A stretch of DNA of 64,000 bases from Myxococcus stipitatus DSM 14675 (GTDB taxonomy: Bacteria; Myxococcota; Myxococcia; Myxococcales; Myxococcaceae). The position numbers and the translations under genes are program-made. The stretch covers positions 6,571,001 through 6,635,000 of the forward strand of contig NC_020126.1 of the NCBI RefSeq assembly GCF_000331735.1. The letters run 5' to 3'. Positions 16,531 through 26,317 of the stretch are shown here, one piece after another (position 1 is the first letter of the stretch; every line of letters starts with the position of its first letter). The notes beneath the pieces were generated by a model. That model made no database searches and was not told where the DNA came from. It worked only from the letters and a program-made list of their open reading frames with translations.

Positions 16531-16573
16531 GAAGGCCACCGTCGAAGCCCGTGTCGGCTTCCCGGTGGCCTTC
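16531..16573. terminator. Hairpin terminator between convergent tolR-like and acyl-CoA dehydrogenase genes
   Basis: An 11-bp perfect stem, GAAGGCCACCG (16531-16541) with CGGTGGCCTTC (16563-16573), encloses an inner 6-bp stem GAAGCC/GGCTTC. It lies between two converging genes, with no U-rich tail. It is probably a bidirectional terminator. Confidence 0.75.
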
Positions 16574-16627
16574 TTGCGTCAAGAGGGGCTCACTGCTTCG
16601 TGAGCCCTCTCGAGTCAACGGCCAGGC

Positions 16628-18472
<1,845 letters not shown>

Positions 18473-18541
18473 GGCCACTCCTGCGTGTTGGCTCGCTGCC
18501 TACCCTCCCCGGAGGGCCTTGGGTCAGCGGCACGAATGAGA

Positions 18542-18577
18542 CACACGAAGTGTGGCGGCGACTGATTTTTGAGTCAA
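18542..18577 (-). promoter_or_regulatory. Promoter of the acyl-CoA dehydrogenase gene with an overlapping inverted repeat
   Basis: On the minus strand TTGACT (18572-18577) and CACACT (18549-18554) are 17 bases apart and point at the gene starting at 18472. The inverted repeat CACAC-GAA-GTGTG (18542-18554) covers the -10 region and could be an operator, for example for a TetR-like regulator of fatty-acid genes. The promoter is fairly likely; the operator is speculative. Confidence 0.5.
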
Positions 18578-18597
18578 CCCTGAATGACACCCTGCGT

Positions 18598-18621
18598 TGA
18601 GGGGCCCGCCTGGGCCCCTCA
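18598..18621 (-). terminator. Hairpin terminator after the MaoC gene
   Basis: A perfect 10-bp stem TGAGGGGCCC (18598-18607) with GGGCCCCTCA (18612-18621) and a 4-base loop starts 20 bases after the stop of the MaoC gene. No U-tract follows. Confidence 0.75.
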
Positions 18622-18641
18622 CTTCGCAGGGAGGGAAAGCG

Positions 18642-19316
18642 CTACTTCTTGGGCTTCTTGGGGGACGGGAGTGTCGCCGTCTTGGCGGCGGGCTTCTCCC
18701 GGGGGGCGGTCTTCTTGGAGGTGGCGCCGGTGCGCCGCTCGTCGGAAGCGTCCTCGTCCTCGGTGGCGGGCGAGCCATCGCCTGCTCCCCCACCCGCCGC
18801 GGTCGCGGGGGTGTTGGCCAGGCTCTCGCGCGGCACCTCGATGACGATGGGGGACTGACCCGAGCGCTGCCGGTTCTCGTCCTCCAGCGAGTAGAAGAGC
18901 TGAATCTGCGCGCCGCCCTTCATCACCAGTTCGCCGCGCTGGTTCTCCGCCCACAGGTCGATATCCACGAAGTAGCGGCCCGCGGTGCCGTGGCGGTTGC
19001 TGACGCGGCCCTTGCAGACGACCGTGTCGCCGGGCCACACCATCTTGATGAAGCGCACGTTGTAGCGCCGCATCTGCCCGCCCCGGGCCCAGTCGCTGAT
19101 GAGCTGGCCCAGCATGCCCATGACGAGCATCCCAGGGGCGTACACGCTCGGCATGCCCACGCTCTTGGCGTAGAGCTCGTCGACGTGGACGGGATTGTAG
19201 TCCCCGGAGGCGCCCGCGTAGCGCGCCAGCTGGACGCGGTCCACGGGGGCCTTGGCCAGCGCGGGCAACTCATCGCCGACGCGGATGGCCTCGAAGTAGA
19301 GCTTGCGGGCGGGCAT
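18642..19316 (-). CDS. MaoC-type (R)-hydratase/dehydratase, catalytic half, with Lys/Ala/Pro-rich tail
   Basis: 224 residues. I use the ATG at 19316, which overlaps the partner's stop (ATGA); a GTG lies one codon earlier. The hot-dog domain (about 5-140) contains GDYNPVHVDE, in which Asp39 and His44 match the catalytic Asp-His pair of MaoC-like hydratases. Beyond residue 160 there is a disordered tail ending in Lys/Ala/Pro repeats (KKTAPREKPAAKTATLPSPK), unusual for this enzyme. It probably hydrates or dehydrates acyl thioesters with the gene upstream as a heterodimer. It ends the unit with a strong hairpin after it. Confidence 0.85.
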   Translation of the reverse strand: MPARKLYFEAIRVGDELPALAKAPVDRVQLARYAGASGDYNPVHVDELYAKSVGMPSVYAPGMLVMGMLGQLISDWARGGQMRRYNVRFIKMVWPGDTVVCKGRVSNRHGTAGRYFVDIDLWAENQRGELVMKGGAQIQLFYSLEDENRQRSGQSPIVIEVPRESLANTPATAAGGGAGDGSPATEDEDASDERRTGATSKKTAPREKPAAKTATLPSPKKPKK

Positions 19317-19765
19317 CACGGGGTCTCCTTCGTGGCTCGGACGACCAACGTCCGGCGGGCGCGGAACACCAGGTTGCCTTCCTCGTCACGGCCTTCGTCC
19401 TCGATGACCGCGATGTCCATCTTCCCGGACATGCCTTGGCGCTCGGAGACGTCCGCGACGCGGGTGGATACGTAGATGCGGTCCCCTGCGAAGATGGGCC
19501 GCTCGTAGTCGAAGCCCTGCTCCGCGTGGAGCAGGCTCTTGATGCCCACCCCCAGCAGCTCCCTCAGGTCCGCGGCCGAATGGAACGAGGCCGGGAAGGT
19601 GGGCGGAGCGATGATGGTCGGGTAGCCGGACGCACGAGCGTACTCCTCGTCGTAGTAGATGGGATTGTAGTCCCCGATGGCCTCCGCGAAGCGGCGGATG
19701 GCACCTTTCTCCACTTCGTTGAGCGTCGGCGGCGAGGCACGGCCGATGGCATTCTTGTCCAGCAT
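19316..19765 (-). CDS. MaoC N-terminal-type dehydratase subunit (non-catalytic half)
   Basis: 149 residues of hot-dog fold. The motif GDYNPIYYDEEYARASGYPT aligns with the active site of MaoC enzymes, but the catalytic His is Tyr (Tyr37, with Asp32 kept), as expected for the substrate-binding partner of a two-subunit (R)-specific hydratase like mycobacterial HadA. APPTF near residue 55 lies on the long helix of the fold. The stop overlaps the start of the catalytic partner (ATGA), so equal amounts are expected. The gene upstream ends 16 bases before its start. Confidence 0.85.
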   Translation of the reverse strand: MLDKNAIGRASPPTLNEVEKGAIRRFAEAIGDYNPIYYDEEYARASGYPTIIAPPTFPASFHSAADLRELLGVGIKSLLHAEQGFDYERPIFAGDRIYVSTRVADVSERQGMSGKMDIAVIEDEGRDEEGNLVFRARRTLVVRATKETP

Positions 19766-19781
19766 TGGCCCTCTCCTGACT

Positions 19782-20783
19782 CTAGCGTCCGGCCGGAAGC
19801 TCGAGCACCGTGAGGAGCCCTGCTTCGGCAGCCGTCAAGCGTGGCGCGGCATTCACCAGCACATTCGCGGTGGCCCGGTCGCCTGCCACTCCCCCCGGGA
19901 TCTCCAACACCAAACGAGGCTCCGCGTCGATTTCGATGCGGTCCTTCGGTTCATCCGCCCCCATGGCGATGGTCAGTTCCAGTCGGACCCGCTCTTGTCC
20001 GTCCTCCAACCCCACCACTGACTGGAACATGCCCGCCACCCGCCCCTTCTTCACGGTAAACGCGCCGCCGAGGATGTCTTCCTCGGCGAAGACGGGGGCT
20101 ACCTCTTCTTCGTAATCATCACAATCCAACCCCAGGCCCAGGGCCGCGAGTGCCGCGGACTCCACCAGTCCCACGTGGCCGAGTTGCTCACCATCCACCA
20201 ACTCGAAGAACTCCTCCTCCGTCAGCCCCGCGCCGACCTTGCGCTGCAGCGCCTCGCGCCGGGTGCGCGCGTCCACCACCCGCGTCACCGTGGCGCGCCG
20301 CACCGGGCCACACACCAGCCCCGCGGTGGCCACCAGCCGGTCCAGCACGAAGCCCGGGTTGACGCCCGCGCCCAGGATGGAGACCTCCGCGCGCTGCGCG
20401 GCCTCGTCCAACTTGTCCGCGAGCTCCGGGTACTTGAGGTACGGGAACGCCAACTCCTCGCAGGTGCTCACCACCGGCAGCCCCAGCTTCAGCGCCGCCA
20501 GCAATTGCTCCATCACCTGCGGCAGCCGGGAGCCCGTCGCGTGCAGCAGCACCGCGCCCTTGCGACGCCCCACCGCCTTCTCCAACGAGTCCACCACCTT
20601 GACGCGGGGCGCCGGTCCTCCCAGCACGTCTCCCAGTGGACGACCCACCAGGGCGGCGTGGGTATCCACGGCCCCAATCAACTCGACTTCGGGACTGGAC
20701 AGGGCAGCCTTGGCAATCTCCTGCCCGATGAACCCCAGCCCCATGACCACCACCGGCACCGGCCCTGCTGGGGCTCTAGCCAT
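19782..20783 (-). CDS. DapB-like NAD(P)-dependent dehydrogenase
   Basis: 333 residues. A Rossmann fold opens with VVVMGLGFIGQEIAKAAL (about 11-28). The following TGSRLPQVMEQLLAA and GAGVNPGFVLDRL segments recur in the dihydrodipicolinate reductase-like family that includes 2,4-diaminopentanoate dehydrogenase. The lysine-pathway DapB is smaller (about 270 residues) and has different motifs, so this is not an obvious DapB. The substrate is unknown; an amino acid or amine is likely from the family. It heads the unit with the split dehydratase, which may mean that an amine-derived acid is fed into thioester metabolism, but that is inference. Confidence 0.7.
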   Translation of the reverse strand: MARAPAGPVPVVVMGLGFIGQEIAKAALSSPEVELIGAVDTHAALVGRPLGDVLGGPAPRVKVVDSLEKAVGRRKGAVLLHATGSRLPQVMEQLLAALKLGLPVVSTCEELAFPYLKYPELADKLDEAAQRAEVSILGAGVNPGFVLDRLVATAGLVCGPVRRATVTRVVDARTRREALQRKVGAGLTEEEFFELVDGEQLGHVGLVESAALAALGLGLDCDDYEEEVAPVFAEEDILGGAFTVKKGRVAGMFQSVVGLEDGQERVRLELTIAMGADEPKDRIEIDAEPRLVLEIPGGVAGDRATANVLVNAAPRLTAAEAGLLTVLELPAGR

Positions 20784-21021
20784 CGGAGATTGCTCCAGGA
20801 TTCCAAGGGGTTAGCGATGAAACTCAACCTTGCGGCCCACCATAAATCACACCTTGGCGGGCAGGCAAGCATCACTTGGTTTGGCTGCTCTTGCCCTTTG
20901 CAAGAACTTCCAATGATTTCCGGGGCTTGCAACCACAAACGTGGGTGGGGGGCCTGTTAGGGGACCCGGCAAGACGTGTATAAATATAGACAAGCCCGCG
21001 ACCTGCCGGAGACCCGCCAAC

Positions 21022-22137
21022 ATGGACCGCATCCTCGTGGTGGATGACGACGTGCTCATCCTCGCCGCGCTCTCACGGATCCTCGAGACGGAAGGCTACG
21101 ACGTCGTCACGCACAGCGACCCGGCCCTGGCGGCGCGCGAGGTCGGCTTCAGCGTCGTGCTGACGGACTTCATGATGCCGTACCTCAACGGCATCGAGCT
21201 CCTGGGCGTCCTGCGAGAGACCAACCCCAAGGCGGTGCGGCTGATGCTGACGGCGGCGGCGGACTTCCGCGTCGCGTCGGAGGCCGTCAACCGCGGCGAG
21301 GTGTTCCGCCTCCTCGGCAAGCCGTGGTCGCTGAGCGAGCTGACGAGCAGCGTGCGACAGGCGGTGGAGCACTACCGACTGGTGGAGACCAACGAGCGGC
21401 TGTCGCGCGAGGTGGCGGCGAAGAACGCGGAGCTGGTGGCCATCAACCAGGACCTGGAGCGGCGCGTGGTGGAGCGCACTACGGGCCTGCTGGATGGGCT
21501 CATCAGCGCGCTGGACTATCGCGACACGGAGACGCAGTGGCACTCGCGTCGCGTGTCGCTCTACTCGCGCAGGCTCGCGGAGGAGGTCGGCCTCGCGGGC
21601 GCGGCGCTCGACGTGGTGGAGCAAGGAGCCCTGCTGCACGACATCGGCAAGATTGGCGTGCGCGACTCCATCCTCCTCAAGCCCGGCCCGCTCACGCCCG
21701 AGGAATGGGTGGAGATGCGCAAGCACCCCGAGTTCGGCTACCGGATGATGGCGAAGATGCCCTACCTGCACGAGGCGGCGCTCATCGTCCTCCAGCACCA
21801 GGAGCGCTGGGACGGCAAGGGCTACCCGCAGGGGCTCGCCACCGAGGACATCTGCATCGGCGCGCGCATCTTCAGCATCGCCGACACCGTGGACGCCATC
21901 ACCTCGGACCGCCCCTATCGCAAGGGCCGGCCCATGAGCGTGGCGCGCGAGGAGATCCGCCGCTGCGCGGGGACCCAGTTCGACCCCAACCTCGCCGACG
22001 CCTTCCTGCGCATCCCCGAGACGGAGTGGCAGCGCATCCGCCACCAGGTGGAGACGCTCGAGAAGGAAGAGCACGAGCGCTGGCGCAGCCATCCGCTCGG
22101 GCCGCCGGAGCCGCTCGCCCGCGCGAGCGGCGCCTGA
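21022..22137 (+). CDS. Response regulator with HD-GYP domain (c-di-GMP phosphodiesterase)
   Basis: 371 residues from the ATG at 21022, which has GGAG about 10 bases upstream. The N-terminal REC domain (1-120) has the acidic pocket Asp8-Asp9 and the phosphorylation site Asp49 in LTDFMMPY. A coiled linker leads to an HD-GYP domain with HDIGKIG (His206-Asp207), HQERWDGKGYP (Gly267-Tyr268-Pro269) and DTVDAITSDRPYRKG. This is the active-site set for degrading cyclic di-GMP to pGpG/GMP. The activating histidine kinase is not in the window. It is a plausible signalling partner for the MshEN-domain proteins 7 kb away, which is inference. Confidence 0.92.
   Translation: MDRILVVDDDVLILAALSRILETEGYDVVTHSDPALAAREVGFSVVLTDFMMPYLNGIELLGVLRETNPKAVRLMLTAAADFRVASEAVNRGEVFRLLGKPWSLSELTSSVRQAVEHYRLVETNERLSREVAAKNAELVAINQDLERRVVERTTGLLDGLISALDYRDTETQWHSRRVSLYSRRLAEEVGLAGAALDVVEQGALLHDIGKIGVRDSILLKPGPLTPEEWVEMRKHPEFGYRMMAKMPYLHEAALIVLQHQERWDGKGYPQGLATEDICIGARIFSIADTVDAITSDRPYRKGRPMSVAREEIRRCAGTQFDPNLADAFLRIPETEWQRIRHQVETLEKEEHERWRSHPLGPPEPLARASGA
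22110..22131. terminator. Hairpin inside the 3' end of the HD-GYP gene
   Basis: GCCGCTCGC (22110-22118) pairs perfectly with GCGAGCGGC (22123-22131) across a 4-base loop. The gene ends 6 bases later and the convergent gene ends at 22147. With only 9 bases between the stops, this 9-bp stem is the likely terminator. Confidence 0.5.
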
Positions 22138-22146
22138 CGTCGCGAC

Positions 22147-24285
22147 CTACGGCAGCGTCACCGCGGTGACCTCACGAATCACGTCGCCCTCCAGCAGGGC
22201 GTCCACCGTGTCCATGCCGGACACCACCTCGCCGAAGACCGTGTAGCGGCCGTCGAGGTGCGGCTGGGGTGCGTGTGTGAAGAAGAACTGGCTGCCACCG
22301 GTGTCCTTCCCGGAGAGCGCCATGCCCAGCACGCCGCGCAGGTAGGGCCGCCGGGTCATCTCGCAGCGGATGGAGTAGCCCGGGCCACCCTCCCCGTCTC
22401 CGCGCGGGTCCCCGCCCTGCGCGACGAAGTCCGGCACCACGCGGTGGAAGGTGATGCCGTTGAAGTAGCCCTTGCGCGCCAGCCCGTACAGGTTGCCGGA
22501 GGTCAGCGGCGCGTCCTCGGCATCCAGGCGCACGGTGATGTCGCCCTTGTCCGTGCGCAGCACCAGTCCGGCGCCATGCGGGGCGGCTTCGGGGCGGAAG
22601 GTGTCCCGGGGCAGCGCCACGCGCTCGGAGCGCACGGGCTTGCCGGTGACCTCGGTGAGGGCCGTGGCCGCGACGCGACGCACGTTCGCGTGGGGATGCA
22701 GCAGCCACTGGCGCATCCGCGGCTCCGCCGCCGCGCCCTCCAGCGCGACGAGCGCACCGGCCACCGGGGCCGCCAGGTCGGGCTCGGCGGGGACGCGGTC
22801 GGCCAGCGCCCGCACACCTGGCAGGGTGCTCGGGTCCTTCAACTGCCCCAGCGTCGACGCGGCCGAGCCCGCGACCACCGCGTCCTCGCTTCGCAGCAAC
22901 TCGGCCACCATCGCCGCTGTCCGAGGCGTGGGGCGCTCGGCCAGGACCTCCATCGCCGTGAGCCGGACTCGCGCGGACGAATGGCTCAGGTACTTCTCCG
23001 CGAACTCGGCGGGAGCCTTGTTCCGGGAGAGCGCGACCTCACGCAGGCCCAACGACAGGCTGCGCTCCTCGGACACCCTCGCCCAGCCGCAGCGAAGCAC
23101 TTCGGCGAGCTCTCCCCGCTGACGGTCCAACGCCGCGGCCAGCCGGCAGTCGAGCCACCCCAGGTCCGCGAGCGCCACCTCCGAGGCCTGGCCGCGCAGT
23201 CGCGGGTCGGCGATGGCGGAGCGCAGCGACTCGAGGACGGGCGCGCCGAAGTCCGGCAGCCCTTGCTGCGCCAATGCCAGGAGAGGATGCCCCTCCGCGG
23301 AGCGAGCCCGCGTCGCCTCGCGAGGCGCGGAGCCCACCGGCAGCGGCGTCTCCTTCCCCTCCGCCACACGCGCGACCCGGGTCGACAGCGTCTTCAGGAC
23401 CTCCAGCGGGACACACGGTCCGCTGCACGTGGCCGCGAGCTTCGCGAGCGCACGCGCCGCCTCCGCCGCCACGCGAGGAACCGCGTCATTCAACAGCGCG
23501 CCCAACACCACCGCGTCCTCAGGCCCGCCGACATCCCCCAGGGCCTTCGCACACAGGGCCCGAAGGTCGGCGTCTTCATCCGTGAGGCACCGGCGCAGCG
23601 AGGGCAGGGCCTCCGCCCGCTTCGCCGTCGCCACCAGGTACGCACCGCCATACCGGGCCGCGACGGGCCGATCCGAGGCCATCAGCGCCAGCGCGGGAGC
23701 AAGAGGCACGTCCTTCACCACCGCCGCGCCACCGCGACGGGCCGCCACACCCAGCGACAGCGCGGCACGACCCGCGACTTCGACCTCGCTCCCCTGCATG
23801 CGCTCCACCAGTCGCGCGAATGCGTCGGGCGTCGCGAGGCGCCCCAACGCATCGAGCTGGGTGACGTGCACCTGCGCGTCGCGCTCCACCGCCTCGGCCT
23901 CCAGCAGTGGCCCCGTGAGCCGCCCCCGCTCCGCGTCCGTGAGCGGCTCCCACGAGAGCGCCAGCTCACCCACCGCGAATGCGGCCTCGCCGCGCACGCG
24001 AGGCTCTTCGTGCCGCAGCCCCGCGACCACCGCGTCGAGGGTGGCCACGTCCTGGATGCGAGCGAGCGCCCGGAGCGCCCGAGCGCGCACGCGAGAGTCC
24101 GGGGCACCGGTAGCCAGGGACACGAGCTGTCCGTCCCCGAGCGAGCGCAGGTCCTCCCAGTCCTGGATTCGCGACATCACCTCCGGGTCCGGGGGCGCTG
24201 TATCGGAGCCTCGTCCGGTGTGGGCACAACCTGAAACCAGGACGAGGAGTGACAGGGACAGGCCGCGGAGGATCGGACGTCGCAT
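22147..24285 (-). CDS. Lipoprotein with HEAT repeats fused to a cyclophilin-type peptidyl-prolyl isomerase
   Basis: 712 residues. The N-terminus LLVLVSGC is a clear lipobox. Residues about 40-540 are a chain of HEAT-type helical repeats (for example DAVVAGLRHEEPRVRGEAAF and PRVAAEAARALAKLA). The C-terminal 145 residues are a cyclophilin: TDKGDITVRLDAEDAPLT, YFNGITFHRVVPDFVAQGG (catalytic Arg in HRVVP), and GSQFFFTHAPQPHLDGRYTV. Cyclophilins catalyse proline isomerisation. Here the enzyme would act in the periplasm on a lipid-anchored scaffold, perhaps on outer-membrane clients bound by the HEAT surface. This architecture is unusual (see findings). Confidence 0.9.
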   Translation of the reverse strand: MRRPILRGLSLSLLVLVSGCAHTGRGSDTAPPDPEVMSRIQDWEDLRSLGDGQLVSLATGAPDSRVRARALRALARIQDVATLDAVVAGLRHEEPRVRGEAAFAVGELALSWEPLTDAERGRLTGPLLEAEAVERDAQVHVTQLDALGRLATPDAFARLVERMQGSEVEVAGRAALSLGVAARRGGAAVVKDVPLAPALALMASDRPVAARYGGAYLVATAKRAEALPSLRRCLTDEDADLRALCAKALGDVGGPEDAVVLGALLNDAVPRVAAEAARALAKLAATCSGPCVPLEVLKTLSTRVARVAEGKETPLPVGSAPREATRARSAEGHPLLALAQQGLPDFGAPVLESLRSAIADPRLRGQASEVALADLGWLDCRLAAALDRQRGELAEVLRCGWARVSEERSLSLGLREVALSRNKAPAEFAEKYLSHSSARVRLTAMEVLAERPTPRTAAMVAELLRSEDAVVAGSAASTLGQLKDPSTLPGVRALADRVPAEPDLAAPVAGALVALEGAAAEPRMRQWLLHPHANVRRVAATALTEVTGKPVRSERVALPRDTFRPEAAPHGAGLVLRTDKGDITVRLDAEDAPLTSGNLYGLARKGYFNGITFHRVVPDFVAQGGDPRGDGEGGPGYSIRCEMTRRPYLRGVLGMALSGKDTGGSQFFFTHAPQPHLDGRYTVFGEVVSGMDTVDALLEGDVIREVTAVTLP

Positions 24286-24340
24286 GGCCTCGGCCTAGGC
24301 CAATTCTCCGCGAAAATCCAGGGGTTAGGCCGCATGCGGT

Positions 24341-25309
24341 TTGACACGCGCGGCCTGGGGCTCCGAAGATGCGCCTTCGCATCCCTCTGCAGGAGCGCCG
24401 GTTCTGAACTGCCCTGGCTGCGGCTCGAAGGTAGCCGCCAACGCATCGATTTGTTCCGTCTGCGATTACATCATCGACGGCTCGTTCCTCTCGGCGGAGC
24501 CCCCGGGAGACAACGATGATGAGTCCACGGGCGCGAACGAAGACCCACGCCCGGCACCCAAGCCCGCGGCCCCCGCGCGGCCTCGGCCCGCGAAGTCCTC
24601 GGGCAGCAGGCCCCCTCCCGCCGCGAGCGGCGACGCCACCAACGTCCGCAGCGTGGAGGACATCGCCAAGAGCGCCTCCCAGCGCGCCAGTCGGCCCGCG
24701 CCCGCGTCTCGCCCCGCGCCCAACACGGCGCCCCGCCGCTCCGCGCCCGCCGCGGCCACCGCCCCCGCGGCTTCCGCGAGCCCGGACCCGTGGGACCGCG
24801 CCCACCGACCGGACTCGGACGACGAAGAGAACAACGCCATCGTCGACCCGGACGAGCTCATCCAGGACGCCAAGGACCTGATGGGCGCGATGAGCGTCGG
24901 GGACAAGATTGCCTTCTATGGCGCGGGAACGGTCGTCCTCTCGTGCTTCGTGCCGTGGAAGGAGACCGCCGCGGACGGCGACGCACTGGGCTTGATGAGC
25001 ACGGGCTTCGGCGCGTTCCTGCTCGCGCTGGCGGTGATGGTGACCATCGGCATCCGCGCGCGCGCCACCTTCCCCAACCTCAACCCCGTGGTGCCGTGGA
25101 TGGGGCAGTTGGTCACCACCATCATGTGCGTCATCTGGTGCGTCGTGTTCATCAAGGTGTCGTCGGACACCACGCTGGTGCCCTCGCCCATCGGCAACTC
25201 GGAGATGATGAACTCCTCGCCCAGCTTCGGCGTCTTCATCGGCCTGCTGGGCGCGATTGCCGCGCTGATTGGCGCGTTCCTGGGCCTGAAGAGCCGCAAC
25301 CAGGACTGA
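24341..25309 (+). CDS. Zinc-ribbon protein with four C-terminal membrane helices
   Basis: About 320 residues. A zinc ribbon, CPGC-x10-CSVC (Cys24, 27, 38, 41 from the TTG at 24341), is followed by a Pro/Ala/Ser-rich disordered region (about 50-165) and four hydrophobic segments (about 190-316). The start is uncertain. TTG at 24341 is the first in frame, but CTG at 24404 has AGGAG 8 bases upstream and would put the ribbon right at the N-terminus, where such proteins usually carry it. I do not know its role. It precedes the MoxR gene by 72 bases on the same strand. Confidence 0.72.
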   Translation: MTRAAWGSEDAPSHPSAGAPVLNCPGCGSKVAANASICSVCDYIIDGSFLSAEPPGDNDDESTGANEDPRPAPKPAAPARPRPAKSSGSRPPPAASGDATNVRSVEDIAKSASQRASRPAPASRPAPNTAPRRSAPAAATAPAASASPDPWDRAHRPDSDDEENNAIVDPDELIQDAKDLMGAMSVGDKIAFYGAGTVVLSCFVPWKETAADGDALGLMSTGFGAFLLALAVMVTIGIRARATFPNLNPVVPWMGQLVTTIMCVIWCVVFIKVSSDTTLVPSPIGNSEMMNSSPSFGVFIGLLGAIAALIGAFLGLKSRNQD

Positions 25310-25381
25310 CGCGGGCCCATCCGCGCGCACCTCACGAAAGGGGTGCCGCGCGGAGCCACGTCGTTCTAGCGTCCCGCCACC

Positions 25382-26317
25382 ATGTCCGACGCCTCGCCCC
25401 TCTCCCGCCTCACCGCCGCGCTGAGCGGAACCGTCTTTGGCCAGCCGCGTGTGCTCGCCGACCTGGTGACGGCCTTCCTCGCTCGAGGCCATGTGCTGCT
25501 GGAGGGTGTCCCAGGCGTGGCGAAGACGCTCACCGCGCGCAGCATGGCCGGAGCGCTGGGGCTGCTCTTCACGCGCATCCAGTTCACCCCGGACCTGATG
25601 CCGGCGGACATCCTCGGCACCAACGTCTTCCAGCCGCAGGACAACGTCTTCCGGCTGGTGAAGGGCCCCATCTTCACCGAGGTGCTGGTCGCGGATGAAA
25701 TCAACCGCACCCCGCCCAAGGCCCAGGCCGCGCTGCTCGAGGCGATGGAGGAGCGGCAGGTCACCATCGACGGCGTCACCCACCCGCTGCCGCCGCACTT
25801 CTTCGTGGTGGCCACGCAGAACCCGCTGGAGCTGGAGGGCACCTATCCCCTCCCCGAGGCCCAGCTCGACCGCTTCCTCATGCGCGTGCGCGTGGGCTAC
25901 CCGGAGGGCGACGCGGAGACGACCATGCTGCGCGCCTTCCACCAGCGCGAGGGGCGCCCTCCCTCGGTGGACCGCGTACTCGACGCCCCCACGCTGATGG
26001 AGCTCCAGGCGCGCGCGGCCCGCGTCACCTGCGATGACTCGATTCTCCAGTACGTCGTCGCCGTGGTGCGGGACACTCGCGCCAGCTCCCGCGTGCGCCT
26101 GGGCGCCAGTCCCCGCGCCGCCCAGGCCCTGCTCGCCGCGGCCAAGGCTCGCGCCGCGCTGATGGGCAACGACTTCGTCACCCCCGACGACGTGAAGAGC
26201 GTGGTGCCCAGCGTCCTCAACCACCGCCTGCTCCTCAAGGCCGAGGCCGAGGTGGAAGGCGTCACCGCGGACGACGTGCTGAAGCAGACGCTCGAGCGGG
26301 TGCGGGTCCCTCGGTGA
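25382..26317 (+). CDS. MoxR-family AAA+ ATPase
   Basis: 311 residues. Walker A GVPGVAKT (42-49), Walker B-like VLVADEINRTPPKAQAALLE and the MoxR markers FTPDLMPADILGTNVF and ATQNPLELEGTYPLPEAQLD are all present. MoxR ATPases act as chaperones that mature metal-dependent or von Willebrand-type partners. The next gene, a DUF58 protein, starts inside its stop (GTGA, 26314-26317), as in most MoxR operons. The usual third partners, vWA and transglutaminase-like proteins, do not follow. Confidence 0.92.
   Translation: MSDASPLSRLTAALSGTVFGQPRVLADLVTAFLARGHVLLEGVPGVAKTLTARSMAGALGLLFTRIQFTPDLMPADILGTNVFQPQDNVFRLVKGPIFTEVLVADEINRTPPKAQAALLEAMEERQVTIDGVTHPLPPHFFVVATQNPLELEGTYPLPEAQLDRFLMRVRVGYPEGDAETTMLRAFHQREGRPPSVDRVLDAPTLMELQARAARVTCDDSILQYVVAVVRDTRASSRVRLGASPRAAQALLAAAKARAALMGNDFVTPDDVKSVVPSVLNHRLLLKAEAEVEGVTADDVLKQTLERVRVPR

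Noticed and set aside
20784..21021. TATAAA box at 20979 as a promoter for the HD-GYP gene
   Set aside because: No convincing -35 box lies 16-18 bases upstream (GTTAGG only), so I do not list it, although a promoter is expected in this gap.
22258..24234. A 658-codon frame opposite the HEAT-cyclophilin gene
   Set aside because: Arg- and Gly-rich shadow without motif; the opposite strand has a lipobox and a complete cyclophilin domain.
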